A stretch of DNA of 64,000 nt from CAZAMB01 sp964486335 (GTDB lineage Bacteria > Planctomycetota > Phycisphaerae > UBA1845). The first letter of the stretch is position 1. The number at the start of each line of letters is the position of its first letter. Location of the stretch: assembly GCA_964486335.1 (NCBI GenBank), contig CAZAMB010000007.1, positions 124,001 through 188,000 on the forward strand, read 5' to 3'. A program made the position numbers and the translations under genes. Positions 42,937-51,329 of this stretch are shown here, one piece after another. The notes under the pieces are model-generated. The model was not told where the DNA came from, made no database searches, and was given only the letters and a program-made list of their open reading frames with translations.

Positions 42937-43330
42937 TTCGATTCAGTTGTTTGTGCGGGTGAGTCGTTGCCTGTTCCGAGCCGTGACCGTAAGCGAGCCG
43001 CGAACTTCACTTCGCGCGGCCCGGGCGCAGTTTCGTAGCGAGCCGCGAACTTCAGTTCGCGCGGACTCTCGGAGAGTTCGATGAGCCAACCGCTACGTTT
43101 GCACTAGGGCTTCGAGTCAGTTGCTTGTACGGGTGAGCCGTTGTCTGTTCAGAGCCGCAACCGTAAGCGAGCCGCGAACTTCAGTTCGCGCGGCCCGGGC
43201 GCAGTTTCGTAGCGAGCCGCGAACTTCAGTTCGCGCGGACTCTCGGAGAGTTCGATGAGCCAACCGCTACGTTGGCACTAGGGCTTCGAGTCAGTTGTCT
43301 CTGCGGTTGAGTCGTTGCCCATTCAGGGCT
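42937..43330. repeat. 174-bp tandem duplication carrying REP copies E-H
   Basis: Two full units (42937-43110 and 43111-43284) and the start of a third (from 43285) repeat with a period of exactly 174 bp. Each full unit holds two palindromes: copies E (42989-43020) and F (43035-43066), then G (43163-43194) and H (43209-43240). E has CGCGAA-CTTCAC-TTCGCG; F, G and H have the perfect CGCGAACT-TC-AGTTCGCG. The units differ at a few bases, so the duplication is not brand new. The whole lies in the 653-bp gap between the Rieske and cytochrome b-c genes. Confidence 0.9.
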
Positions 43331-43455
43331 GCGACCAACGAAGCGACCAAGGCGGGTGCTAGCCTCGCGTGAAAGCGAGGCGCAGGGCAAGGGAACGGTT
43401 GCATTCCACCCGAAGACTCAATTGAATTGTTCCACGACAGCATGTAACAATAAAG

Positions 43456-43516
43456 TGTAGCGTCGGGGCTTGTCCTCGACGCACCGAGAATCGCGTCACC
43501 CAACGGTGACGCTACA
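43456..43516. repeat. 61-bp composite palindrome
   Basis: The ends TGTAGCGTC and GACGCTACA are inverted copies. Inside are two hairpins: GCGTCGGGG-CTTGT-CCTCGACGC (one mismatch) and GCGTCACC-CAAC-GGTGACGC (perfect 8 bp). It is 71 bp before the cytochrome b-c start and is distinct from the REP family; a smaller hairpin, GCCTCGC/GCGAGGC, lies at 43362-43381. Confidence 0.6.
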
Positions 43517-43586
43517 TTTAATCGTAATGAGCAATATCGGGTGTTTTTGATCGAGCCGTAATGCGTTGGTTGCCGTGCACCGTGTG

Positions 43587-45620
43587 ATGTTTGGGATGAA
43601 TAGGGTCACGAACTGGTTGTCGGCGGGAATCACCGGGGACGATCCTCGCGGCGACGCCGTGCGCGCGGACTTGCATCGAGTAGCTCCATTTTTCCTTTGC
43701 GCCGGTTTCCTGTTTGTCGTGCAGGTCATCACCGGACTGCTCATGATGACGGTGTACAGTCCCTCCACAGCCGCGGCCTGGGGATCGGTCTGGTACATCC
43801 AGACGCTGATGCCGGGCGGTTGGTTCGTTCGAGGCGTGCACCTTTTTGCGTCTGACGCGATGATCGTTGTTCTTTTTTTCGCGGTGGCCCGAGTTGTACT
43901 TTCGCGAGCAATCCTGGGCACGCTCGCGGTGATTTGGTGGGCGTTGCTCGTTGCCCTAGGGCTGGTCCTGGCGATATCCTTGACCGGCGAACTCCTTCCC
44001 TGGGATCAGCACGGTTTTTGGGGAACGATGGTCCGATCGAATATCCTCGCCAAAACACCACTCATCGGACCGACCTTGCGCACGCTCCTTTGGGGTGGCG
44101 ACGAGATGGGCAACCTCACGCTGGCTCGGTTCCACTTGCTTCATGTGATCGTGCTTCCCGTCCTGCTCGCGGCGGTGCTTTGGACAAGTCATCAAAGCCG
44201 GTCTCAAAAGCGGGAGCGAGCCGCGAACTTCAGTTCGCGCGGCCTTCCGCAGGGTGATTATGGGATCGGTGCTAACGCGTTCTCTAGCGTCAAATCGTCA
44301 GATGCCCAGTACGCCGGTTTGTCGAATTCGCTCATCCGCGCGTTCGCGCTGGCGGCGGTTGCCGGGTTGACCTGGTATGCGTGTGTTTATCGAGGATGGA
44401 CGCTGCTCGACGCTCCCGCCGATCCCGGCGCGGCCGATTATCCCGCGCGTCCCGAATGGCACACATTGTTTCTCTATCAGTGGCTCAAGTTGTTTGCGGG
44501 ACCGACAGCCGAAATGGTGGGGGCGATCGTTGTGCCGGGCGCCGTGATCGTCGCGTTGTTCCTGTTGCCGATGATCGATCGGTTTGCGCCCGGGCTTGGG
44601 ACCCGGCGCTTGCGGATTGTGTTGGCCGGTGTGCTCACGATGACCGCGGCCGCGTTGACGCTGCTGGCGATTCGTTACGATCGTGATCCATCGGAGTCGC
44701 GAATTGCCGAGATGCGCGCCAAATATCGCAACGGCGAAGCACTGACGAAATCCGAGGCCGAGGTGTTTCGCTCCTACGAGTTCAATCGGAGTCGGGAATG
44801 GGCCGAGCACTCCGCTCGCCGCGCCGCCGAACTTGCTGACTTGCACGGGATTCCGCCTTCGGGTCCGCTTCCGTTACTCATCGAAGATCCGATGACCCGC
44901 GGTCCTGTTCTGTTTGCCCTGCATTGTGCGTCGTGCCATCGCTTCGCCGACCACGACGGGAAGGGACGCATTCCGCTTGAACCGCCCACTTCCTCGGACT
45001 TGCACGGCTTCGCGAACCGCGCATGGATACGCGAACTGTTGGCAGACCCCATGGCCGACTACTATTTCGGTCGAATGAAAAACCCCGACGGCGATTCGGC
45101 CCATACGCGGATGGCCAAATGGCTCGCCGATTCGCGCGCGGAACTGACAAACGACGAAGAAAGAAAAACATTCGAGGATTCTCTCGATGCGGCCGCCGCC
45201 TACCTTGAGTTTGAATCCAAACATCCGGGGTTGTTCGCGAAACCCAAAGATGACCCTTCTAACGAACCCGTCGATCCTTCGTCGGACATCACGATCGCCC
45301 AACTGGCCGCATTGCCCTCGGTCGATCGTGCAAACATCCAACGCGGACGGAAGGTCTTTGTCGAACGCTGCAACGAATGCCACGCCTATTCGGGTGAACG
45401 GACCGGCACGCTGTTCGCTCCGGAAATGCTCGGCTACGGTTCGGTGGAGTGGACGAAGTTGATGATCGCCCAGCCGGACCATGAATCCCGTTATCGGTCG
45501 TCCGGCCGTGAGCGCGCCCGAATGCCGCGATTCGTCGATCGCCTTTCCGACGACGAGATTGAACTCATCGCCACTTGGCTTTGCGAGGGGCGTGAAAATG
45601 AACCAAAAAACGATCAATAA
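43587..45620 (+). CDS. Divergent cytochrome b fused to diheme cytochrome c
   Basis: A 677-residue fusion: a cytochrome b N-terminal part (about 1-200), a subunit IV-like part (about 240-360) and a periplasmic diheme c part (CASCH at 447, CNECH at 595). The b part keeps TGELLPWDQHGFWGTMVRSN and H85, but the residue 14 further on, normally the second ligand of that heme, is Ala99. The other pair is H186 and H202, 16 apart instead of 15. The Qo motif PEWY reads PEWH (289-292). So one b heme may be missing or differently bound. A REP palindrome encodes residues about 209-219. The start is uncertain between ATG 43587, ATG 43596 and TTG 43566. Confidence 0.85.
   Translation: MFGMNRVTNWLSAGITGDDPRGDAVRADLHRVAPFFLCAGFLFVVQVITGLLMMTVYSPSTAAAWGSVWYIQTLMPGGWFVRGVHLFASDAMIVVLFFAVARVVLSRAILGTLAVIWWALLVALGLVLAISLTGELLPWDQHGFWGTMVRSNILAKTPLIGPTLRTLLWGGDEMGNLTLARFHLLHVIVLPVLLAAVLWTSHQSRSQKRERAANFSSRGLPQGDYGIGANAFSSVKSSDAQYAGLSNSLIRAFALAAVAGLTWYACVYRGWTLLDAPADPGAADYPARPEWHTLFLYQWLKLFAGPTAEMVGAIVVPGAVIVALFLLPMIDRFAPGLGTRRLRIVLAGVLTMTAAALTLLAIRYDRDPSESRIAEMRAKYRNGEALTKSEAEVFRSYEFNRSREWAEHSARRAAELADLHGIPPSGPLPLLIEDPMTRGPVLFALHCASCHRFADHDGKGRIPLEPPTSSDLHGFANRAWIRELLADPMADYYFGRMKNPDGDSAHTRMAKWLADSRAELTNDEERKTFEDSLDAAAAYLEFESKHPGLFAKPKDDPSNEPVDPSSDITIAQLAALPSVDRANIQRGRKVFVERCNECHAYSGERTGTLFAPEMLGYGSVEWTKLMIAQPDHESRYRSSGRERARMPRFVDRLSDDEIELIATWLCEGRENEPKNDQ
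44212..44243 (+). repeat. REP-like palindrome, copy I, inside a reading frame
   Basis: The perfect stem CGCGAACT-TC-AGTTCGCG with the flanks GAGCGAGC and GCGG lies in the cytochrome b-c gene without breaking its frame, encoding ERAANFSSRG. It falls in the loop between the two cytochrome b parts. Translation of copy C in one frame gives the same AANFSSRG. Confidence 0.9.
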
Positions 45621-45786
45621 AAGCTATGGTTCATCGCAATTGCGTTTTGCGCGCATGATTTGACCTTATTTTGCATCCCTAACCATTCGTAAGGACTATT
45701 GTCTTAATGACTGACACGCCACTGGCGGGTTGCGGGGTCTGAGCTGGAAAACTGTACTAACAGGCAATTGCTGGAAGGAGCTTGCC

Positions 45787-46263
45787 ATGAATCGAGGAAA
45801 AATGAAGGGTGCGATGGGTTTCGCTGCGTTGGTCGCCGGACTTGGGTTTTCGGCTCCGACGGTCACAAAGGCCGATGATTTTTCGTTCGGTTTTAGCTAT
45901 GGGCCACGGTACGTTTCGCACGCGCCGGTGGTCTATTCGCGTCCGTCTTATGTTGCCTATACGCCGAGTTGCGGCTATTCGCCATACGTCTCGACATCGT
46001 ATGCGCCGCCGACGTACTACGCACCGGCCCCCGTGGTCTATGAGCGACCCGTGTATTACAGCAGTCCGGTCGTTTATTCTCCGCGACCGGTCTACTACTC
46101 TCGACCGGTGGTCGTGACACGGCCAGCCTATGTTTCCCGACCTGCCTATGTTCGACCGCATTATCACTCAGTGCGGCCGAGTCATGGTCATGGTTACAGT
46201 CACCGTGTTTCTCCGCATTATCGCTCACACGGCGGTGCGCATTCCGTTCGGTATCGACGGTAA
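45787..46263 (+). CDS. Secreted Tyr/Pro/His-rich protein
   Basis: A 158-residue exported protein: signal peptide to about TVTKA, then a low-complexity body built of short units such as VVYSRPSY, PVYYSSPVVY and RPAYVSRPAYV, ending in a His/Arg-rich tail. Tyr-Pro repeats of this sort occur in surface or matrix proteins, where tyrosines can cross-link. No domain is recognised. GGAAGGAG precedes ATG 45787 by six bases. It lies alone, 166 bp after the cytochrome b-c gene. Confidence 0.75.
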   Translation: MNRGKMKGAMGFAALVAGLGFSAPTVTKADDFSFGFSYGPRYVSHAPVVYSRPSYVAYTPSCGYSPYVSTSYAPPTYYAPAPVVYERPVYYSSPVVYSPRPVYYSRPVVVTRPAYVSRPAYVRPHYHSVRPSHGHGYSHRVSPHYRSHGGAHSVRYRR

Positions 46264-46426
46264 CGCTCACCGAATAGCAACGACCCACTCTTGGGTGTAG
46301 AGCGGCTTGGTTGCGGCGGGTTGGCGAAGTCGGCGACAATAAACAGCGGCGTCCATTTGCGGCCGGAAGGGTTTCCGGTGATGAATGGGCGCCGTTTTGT
46401 TATTTGAAAGTTTAGAGGGCCTGCCG

Positions 46427-46837
46427 ATGCCGACCATGGATCGCTTTACCGTATCGCTGGACACGGAATTGCTCGCGGCGTTTGATCGGTATATCGCGGA
46501 TCGGAGCTACGAAAACCGTTCCGAAGCCGTTCGGGACATGATTCGGGATTTGTTGTTGTCGGAACGGCTATCCGGAGAAGTCGGTCGCCTCTGCGCGTTC
46601 CTGACATTTGTCGTGGATCATCGCGCGAGCGACGCGTTTCAGCGCATTCGACGGGTGTTGCAAGACGAAAGGGAAACGGTCGCGGGATGGATGGTTGTGC
46701 CGCTCGACGCCGATCACGACGCCTGCGCGGTAGCGTTTCAGAGTTCGTCGCAGCGAATCCGGGCCGCCGCTGAGAGTATCCAGGCTCTGAGGGGAGTCAG
46801 TCAGGGAAGGCTTTCAGCCATCCCGCTCAACGCTTGA
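46427..46837 (+). CDS. NikR-like ribbon-helix-helix regulator
   Basis: A 136-residue repressor-like protein. Residues 1-45 (DRFTVSLDTELLAAFDRYIA, then YENRSEAVRDMIRDLLL) are a NikR-type ribbon-helix-helix. The rest resembles the NikR ACT-like metal domain (VVDH...ADHDACAVAFQ). The C-terminal Cys is kept, but the two histidines of the usual HxH and the HHHH-region histidine are absent (WMVVPLDADHDAC), so nickel binding in the classical way is doubtful. AGAGGG precedes the ATG. It converges on the TPR gene; no nickel transport gene is in the window. Confidence 0.8.
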   Translation: MPTMDRFTVSLDTELLAAFDRYIADRSYENRSEAVRDMIRDLLLSERLSGEVGRLCAFLTFVVDHRASDAFQRIRRVLQDERETVAGWMVVPLDADHDACAVAFQSSSQRIRAAAESIQALRGVSQGRLSAIPLNA

Positions 46838-46888
46838 GTGGATTCCCTGGGTTGCGCGAGATCAGGGAGAGCGTTAACGTCGATTTGT

Positions 46889-49800
46889 TCAAGGCGCTTT
46901 CAGGAGTTGTCGCGCCGTAACTTCTTCCCTGGGGTTCAGTCCGCCGACGCGCTCATTCATTTCCACTGCCTGCCGAATGTGTGCTGCCCCTTCTTCCATT
47001 GAACCGGTTTCCAATTGCAAGAGCCCAAGGTGATACAGCGCGGCCGTTCGGGTCGGAGACGTGCCGACGACGGCAAGGCATGCGCGGAATTGCTGTCGCG
47101 CGAGATCGAATCGCTTCTGCCGAAAGAGGAGCACGCCATGCGTATCCAGCATTTCCGCCGTTGGCTTTCCGCCCGATTGGAGAAAGGCGTCAATGGCGGC
47201 GAGCCCGTCCGTTACCCTGTTCAGTTCCTCGCCGTACAACCACGCCAGTGCGTTGACCGGGTTGGCGCTGTCGGGCGCAAGCTGACTTGCTCGCAGGAGG
47301 TCTTTCTCGGCTTCGGCGAATTCACCGCGCTGAAAACGGCACATGCCGCTTCGATAGCTCGCGTCGGCCGCGCGATCGGGAAATTGAATCGCGATATCGG
47401 CGAGCCACTCAAACCCGCGCCGGCGAAAGTCCTCGTCCGGGGATTGGGCGGCGAGCAATTCCGCCGCAATCGCGACTGTTTCAATGTCGGTGGGGTGATC
47501 TTCGCGGTATTTCGACGCTAGGGAATAGACCTGATCAAAGGAGCCGCGGCGCGCCTGGTAGAACATGTACTCACGAAACGCGGCGGGAGCCGCTTGATCG
47601 GTCACCACCGCTCGTCGGAAATGCTTTTCCGCTTCGATGAAATCTCCTTTCGATTCGCATAGTTTCGCCAGCAGAATCGACTGCCCGCTCGGACGGGTTT
47701 CATCCGGAGACAATCGCGAGATAGTCTCAATTCCCTTGTTTGCCTGGCCGGTTCGCTGCATCGCCGTGGTGAACAGCTCCAACGGGCCCGCGAGTCCGGG
47801 CTGCAATCCGAGCAATCGGTGCAATGGACCCAGCGATCGGTCGTACTGCCCGCGCTGCTGATGAATCTCCGCTGAAAGCATCAGGAGTTCAACGTCGTCG
47901 GGGGCTCGCGCCAGTCCGGCGGCAGCGGTTTCTCCAGCGGCCGACAACTGTCCGGTCTGAAGCTGGACCGCACTCAGCAACTTGTAGGCCGCCGGGGATT
48001 GAGCGTCGGATCGAATCGCCTTTGTCAGCAACGCCTCGGCGCTCACGGGATCGGGAGGCGCAGCCGTCAGCATCAACTGGGCTTCCAACACCAAGGCCCT
48101 TGCATCGTCGGGTTGCTCGGCAAGTCTGGTCCGAATGATGGCGAGCGCTTCGTCACGTTCCGCCGATTGGGGTCCGGCGGCGAGAAGGGCCGCCAGGACC
48201 AACGACGACTTTGGACTTTCGCCGCGAAGCACAACGGCCTTGCGAGTCAGTTCCAATTGGCGAGCGCGGTTTCCCTGCGATCCCCAAAAATCCGCCGCAA
48301 TCGCGTGAAGGCTGGCGTTGTCCGGCTCACGCATCAACACCTCTTCGACCACCGAACGGGCCTCTTCGGCCTTTTTGCGCCCCAACAGCACGCGCGCCAG
48401 CAGGAGATCGAACGGAGCTGACTTTCGCTCCGCGGCGGTTGTTCTGGCGAGTTGCTCGGCCTCGTCGGCGCGATCCAGAGCAAATAGCGCTTGCGACAGC
48501 GACGTGAGCAAAGACACAGATTCGGGGTGAGTCTCCAGCGACGCACGGGCGAGTTGTTCAGCCTTGGCGGCCTGGCCGGACCGAAGCAGAAGATCGGCGG
48601 TGGCCGCCGCCCACGCGGGATCGTCCGGCGTCAACGCCAGAGCCCTTTCCGCCGTGGCGGCTGCCCCGGCCACATCTTTCTGGCGGACTTGCCGATCAGT
48701 CACTAGCCGAAGCACATCCGGGGAATCGGGTTTCGCGGCTGCCAGCGGAGTCAGCACGGCGTCGGCCTCGCCGTTGCGGCCGAGTCGCTTGAGCATTTCC
48801 AGCAATCGGACGGCAACGGAATCGGTCGCGAGCTCAGGGCGTTGGGCGATGGCGGCGCGGTAGGAGTCCGCGGCTTCCGAGAAGGCTCCGGTGAGTTCCT
48901 GTGCGAATCCGAGGAGCGACCGGGCGGTCGTCCATCCGGGACGCGCCGCGAGGCAATCCTTCAGCAGCATAGCGCATTCCGCGCCGGTTTGATCATTGGG
49001 ACGCAGTCGGAGCAGCATCGACGCCCGCTCGAACTTCCAATGCACGCCGGCATCGCCCTCGATAGCGCGCATTTCCGCGAGCACTTTTTCCGCGTCGTCC
49101 GGATTCTTCAACCGCCGAACGAGTTCCTGGCGAACCGTCATATCGCGAGGGACCAGCTTCGCGGCACTTTGGAGCGCCGTCACCGCCGTGTCGGCATTTT
49201 TCGCAACATCGGCGGATGACAGGCGGCGTGCGAACGCGATCCAGAGTCGACTTTTCGGTTCGGGGCCGACATTGCATTGATCTATGAATCGTTGCGCTTC
49301 TTCAACACGTCCCGCGGCGACCAGGGATTCGACGCGCAACTCGTTGGCTTCGACCGCGTCGGGCTGCGTTGCCAGCAGTTCATCGGTCCACTGATTGACA
49401 ACGCCTTCGTGTCCACCGTCAATCAGTCTTCGAGCAAGTTCAACGATGACGCCACGAATCGCAGCCGAGTCCCCGGACCGGCCGGCAAGCACCGCCCAGG
49501 CACTCTGGAAGTCGTCCGCTTCGACAAAGCAACGGGCAAGCAGCTCTACGGACGCAAAATCAGTCGGATTGTCCGCGGCGATCCGAGCCAGTCGCTCGCG
49601 ACAGTCGGCGCAATCGGACGGCAGTTTTCCGTCAATGGCCGATTGTCGCAAGTCAGCGGCAATCCCAAGCAGGGCGACTTGTCTCATCTCGCTTGGGACA
49701 GCGGTCTTGATCGCGAGGAGCTGTTCGCGAGCGGCCGCGACGCGATTGCGTTGCAGTTCAATGCGAGCCAGCGCCAGCCGGGGAATCGTCTCACCCGGCG

Positions 49801-51073
49801 CCTGCTGACTCAGGCGGCGATACAAGTCGGCGGCTTCGTCCTCGGCGCCGATGTCCAGGAGCGCCTTGGCGAGAAGTTCCATCGCCCATAACCCGTTCGG
49901 CTGCATTCGCAAAGCGTTTTGAAGATGCGCCAAGGCCGTGAAGGGTTCGCCTCCCATCAGCGCCCGGGCTCCGCGAAGCGTTTCCAAGGAAGTCTTCGAG
50001 GATTCGTCCAGCCGAGGATCATCGGCCAGTCGTTTGATGCAATCGTCGGACTTGGCCAGCGCGCCGCTTCGGACGTAAAGCTCCGCCGCCTGAATGACAA
50101 GGTTGCGGTCGGCGGGGTCCGCGGTGTTGAGTACTTCGTCGGCCAATGCCGTCATCGCTGCATGATCGTTTCGGCGTAGGGCGATGGCGATGCGAGCAAC
50201 CACGAGTCGTCGATCGCCTGGGATGCTTGCGGCCAGTCGCTCCGTCAACTTCTCGGCCTCCGCGAGTCGGTGGGTGGCAATGAAGTATTCCGCGGCGGCG
50301 AGCAAGACATTGGCGTCGTCCGGGGCCAGGGCAAGCGCCCTTTGCAGGTGAGTCTCGGCCGACGCGGCATCGCCGCGGCGAAGCTCAAACGCAAATGCGG
50401 CCATGCGCACTTCATGGGAATCTGGTAGGCCTTTGAGTGCGCGATCGAGCCACTTCGCTGCTTCGTCGCGACGCTCAAGTCTTTCGGAGAGCAAATCGAT
50501 CAACGGCGGATAGAAGCGCGGCTCGGTCGGCGCTCGTTCGCACGCAGCCAACAACAACTGCACGGCCTCATCGTATTTTTGCAGCCCATGAAATCCGTGG
50601 GCGAGCGCCAGGGTTGCTTCGACCGACGCCGGCGCAATGCTGGTCCATGTCTTTCCAAGTTCGACCGCCAGTCCGTATTCGTTCAGGTCGAGATAGAGGT
50701 GAACGAGTCGTTCGAGGACGGTCGCGTTGGCGGGTTCCAGACGCAGGAGTTGGCGCATTGCTCGCACGGCGTCTCCGAGATGTTCCGGCGATTTTGCGAG
50801 TTGCTGGTGGAGAAGATCGCCGTACGCGCGAAGCGATTCGACATCCGCGCCATTGCGGGCCAGATAGAGTCGATAGGACTGAATCGCTTTTTCCGTGTCG
50901 CCGTTCTGATCGGCGGTCTTTGCTTCCGCGAGCAGCCGTTGAGTAATCCGGTTCTTCTGGATGCGAAACAGTCCGTAGCCGCCGGCGGCTGCCGCAGTCA
51001 GCACGAGAAGGAAGATGGCAATCCAACGGACGCGCAAGCGCCCTTTGGGACGAGGCGTTGAACGACGACTCAT
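46889..51073 (-). CDS. Giant TPR protein of the exosortase / exopolysaccharide locus
   Basis: A 1394-residue protein: one N-terminal membrane helix (WIAIFLLVLTAAAAGGYGLF, about residues 17-36) and then TPR repeats along almost the whole length, such as AKTADQNGDTEKAIQSYRLY and ALALAPDDANVLLAAAEYFI. It is probably periplasmic and binds other proteins. TPR proteins of this build often accompany exosortase and polysaccharide export loci (PrsT-like); the assignment to that group is inferred from context. GGAG lies 9 bp before the ATG. It is the last gene of the leftward operon, 256 bp after the sugar transferase gene. Confidence 0.88.
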   Translation of the reverse strand: MSRRSTPRPKGRLRVRWIAIFLLVLTAAAAGGYGLFRIQKNRITQRLLAEAKTADQNGDTEKAIQSYRLYLARNGADVESLRAYGDLLHQQLAKSPEHLGDAVRAMRQLLRLEPANATVLERLVHLYLDLNEYGLAVELGKTWTSIAPASVEATLALAHGFHGLQKYDEAVQLLLAACERAPTEPRFYPPLIDLLSERLERRDEAAKWLDRALKGLPDSHEVRMAAFAFELRRGDAASAETHLQRALALAPDDANVLLAAAEYFIATHRLAEAEKLTERLAASIPGDRRLVVARIAIALRRNDHAAMTALADEVLNTADPADRNLVIQAAELYVRSGALAKSDDCIKRLADDPRLDESSKTSLETLRGARALMGGEPFTALAHLQNALRMQPNGLWAMELLAKALLDIGAEDEAADLYRRLSQQAPGETIPRLALARIELQRNRVAAAREQLLAIKTAVPSEMRQVALLGIAADLRQSAIDGKLPSDCADCRERLARIAADNPTDFASVELLARCFVEADDFQSAWAVLAGRSGDSAAIRGVIVELARRLIDGGHEGVVNQWTDELLATQPDAVEANELRVESLVAAGRVEEAQRFIDQCNVGPEPKSRLWIAFARRLSSADVAKNADTAVTALQSAAKLVPRDMTVRQELVRRLKNPDDAEKVLAEMRAIEGDAGVHWKFERASMLLRLRPNDQTGAECAMLLKDCLAARPGWTTARSLLGFAQELTGAFSEAADSYRAAIAQRPELATDSVAVRLLEMLKRLGRNGEADAVLTPLAAAKPDSPDVLRLVTDRQVRQKDVAGAAATAERALALTPDDPAWAAATADLLLRSGQAAKAEQLARASLETHPESVSLLTSLSQALFALDRADEAEQLARTTAAERKSAPFDLLLARVLLGRKKAEEARSVVEEVLMREPDNASLHAIAADFWGSQGNRARQLELTRKAVVLRGESPKSSLVLAALLAAGPQSAERDEALAIIRTRLAEQPDDARALVLEAQLMLTAAPPDPVSAEALLTKAIRSDAQSPAAYKLLSAVQLQTGQLSAAGETAAAGLARAPDDVELLMLSAEIHQQRGQYDRSLGPLHRLLGLQPGLAGPLELFTTAMQRTGQANKGIETISRLSPDETRPSGQSILLAKLCESKGDFIEAEKHFRRAVVTDQAAPAAFREYMFYQARRGSFDQVYSLASKYREDHPTDIETVAIAAELLAAQSPDEDFRRRGFEWLADIAIQFPDRAADASYRSGMCRFQRGEFAEAEKDLLRASQLAPDSANPVNALAWLYGEELNRVTDGLAAIDAFLQSGGKPTAEMLDTHGVLLFRQKRFDLARQQFRACLAVVGTSPTRTAALYHLGLLQLETGSMEEGAAHIRQAVEMNERVGGLNPREEVTARQLLKAP

Positions 51074-51329
51074 GCGGCATTCTCCAGCACTTGTTTGGGG
51101 ATTTCGTTTCTAAGAAGATCGGCCTTTATGGGCACTTGGCTTGACGACCCGTATTGACTCCATCGTTTATCGCGGGAATGCGGACCGAAAATTCCCTAAA
51201 CCGGCTCGTACCAAGGGACAAGGAACCGGACTCCCAGACGGCTCGATAAAGGGACCATTGCGGCGCAGTAATCGAATATTCGTTTGAGGGCGGTGGTTAC
51301 TCTCGGACTTTGTTGCCGGAATCCACGAG

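Noticed and set aside
42989..43240. CRISPR array
   Set aside because: Four 32-bp repeats are present, but the gaps alternate between about 14 and 96 bp, the 'spacers' repeat from unit to unit, and the repeat occurs singly elsewhere. It is a duplicated REP unit.
43362..43381. GCCTCGC/GCGAGGC hairpin as a terminator
   Set aside because: No T-run follows on either strand.
46838..46888. Terminator between the NikR-like and TPR genes
   Set aside because: Only a 6-bp TCCCTG/CAGGGA pairing with no T-run is seen, too weak to call.
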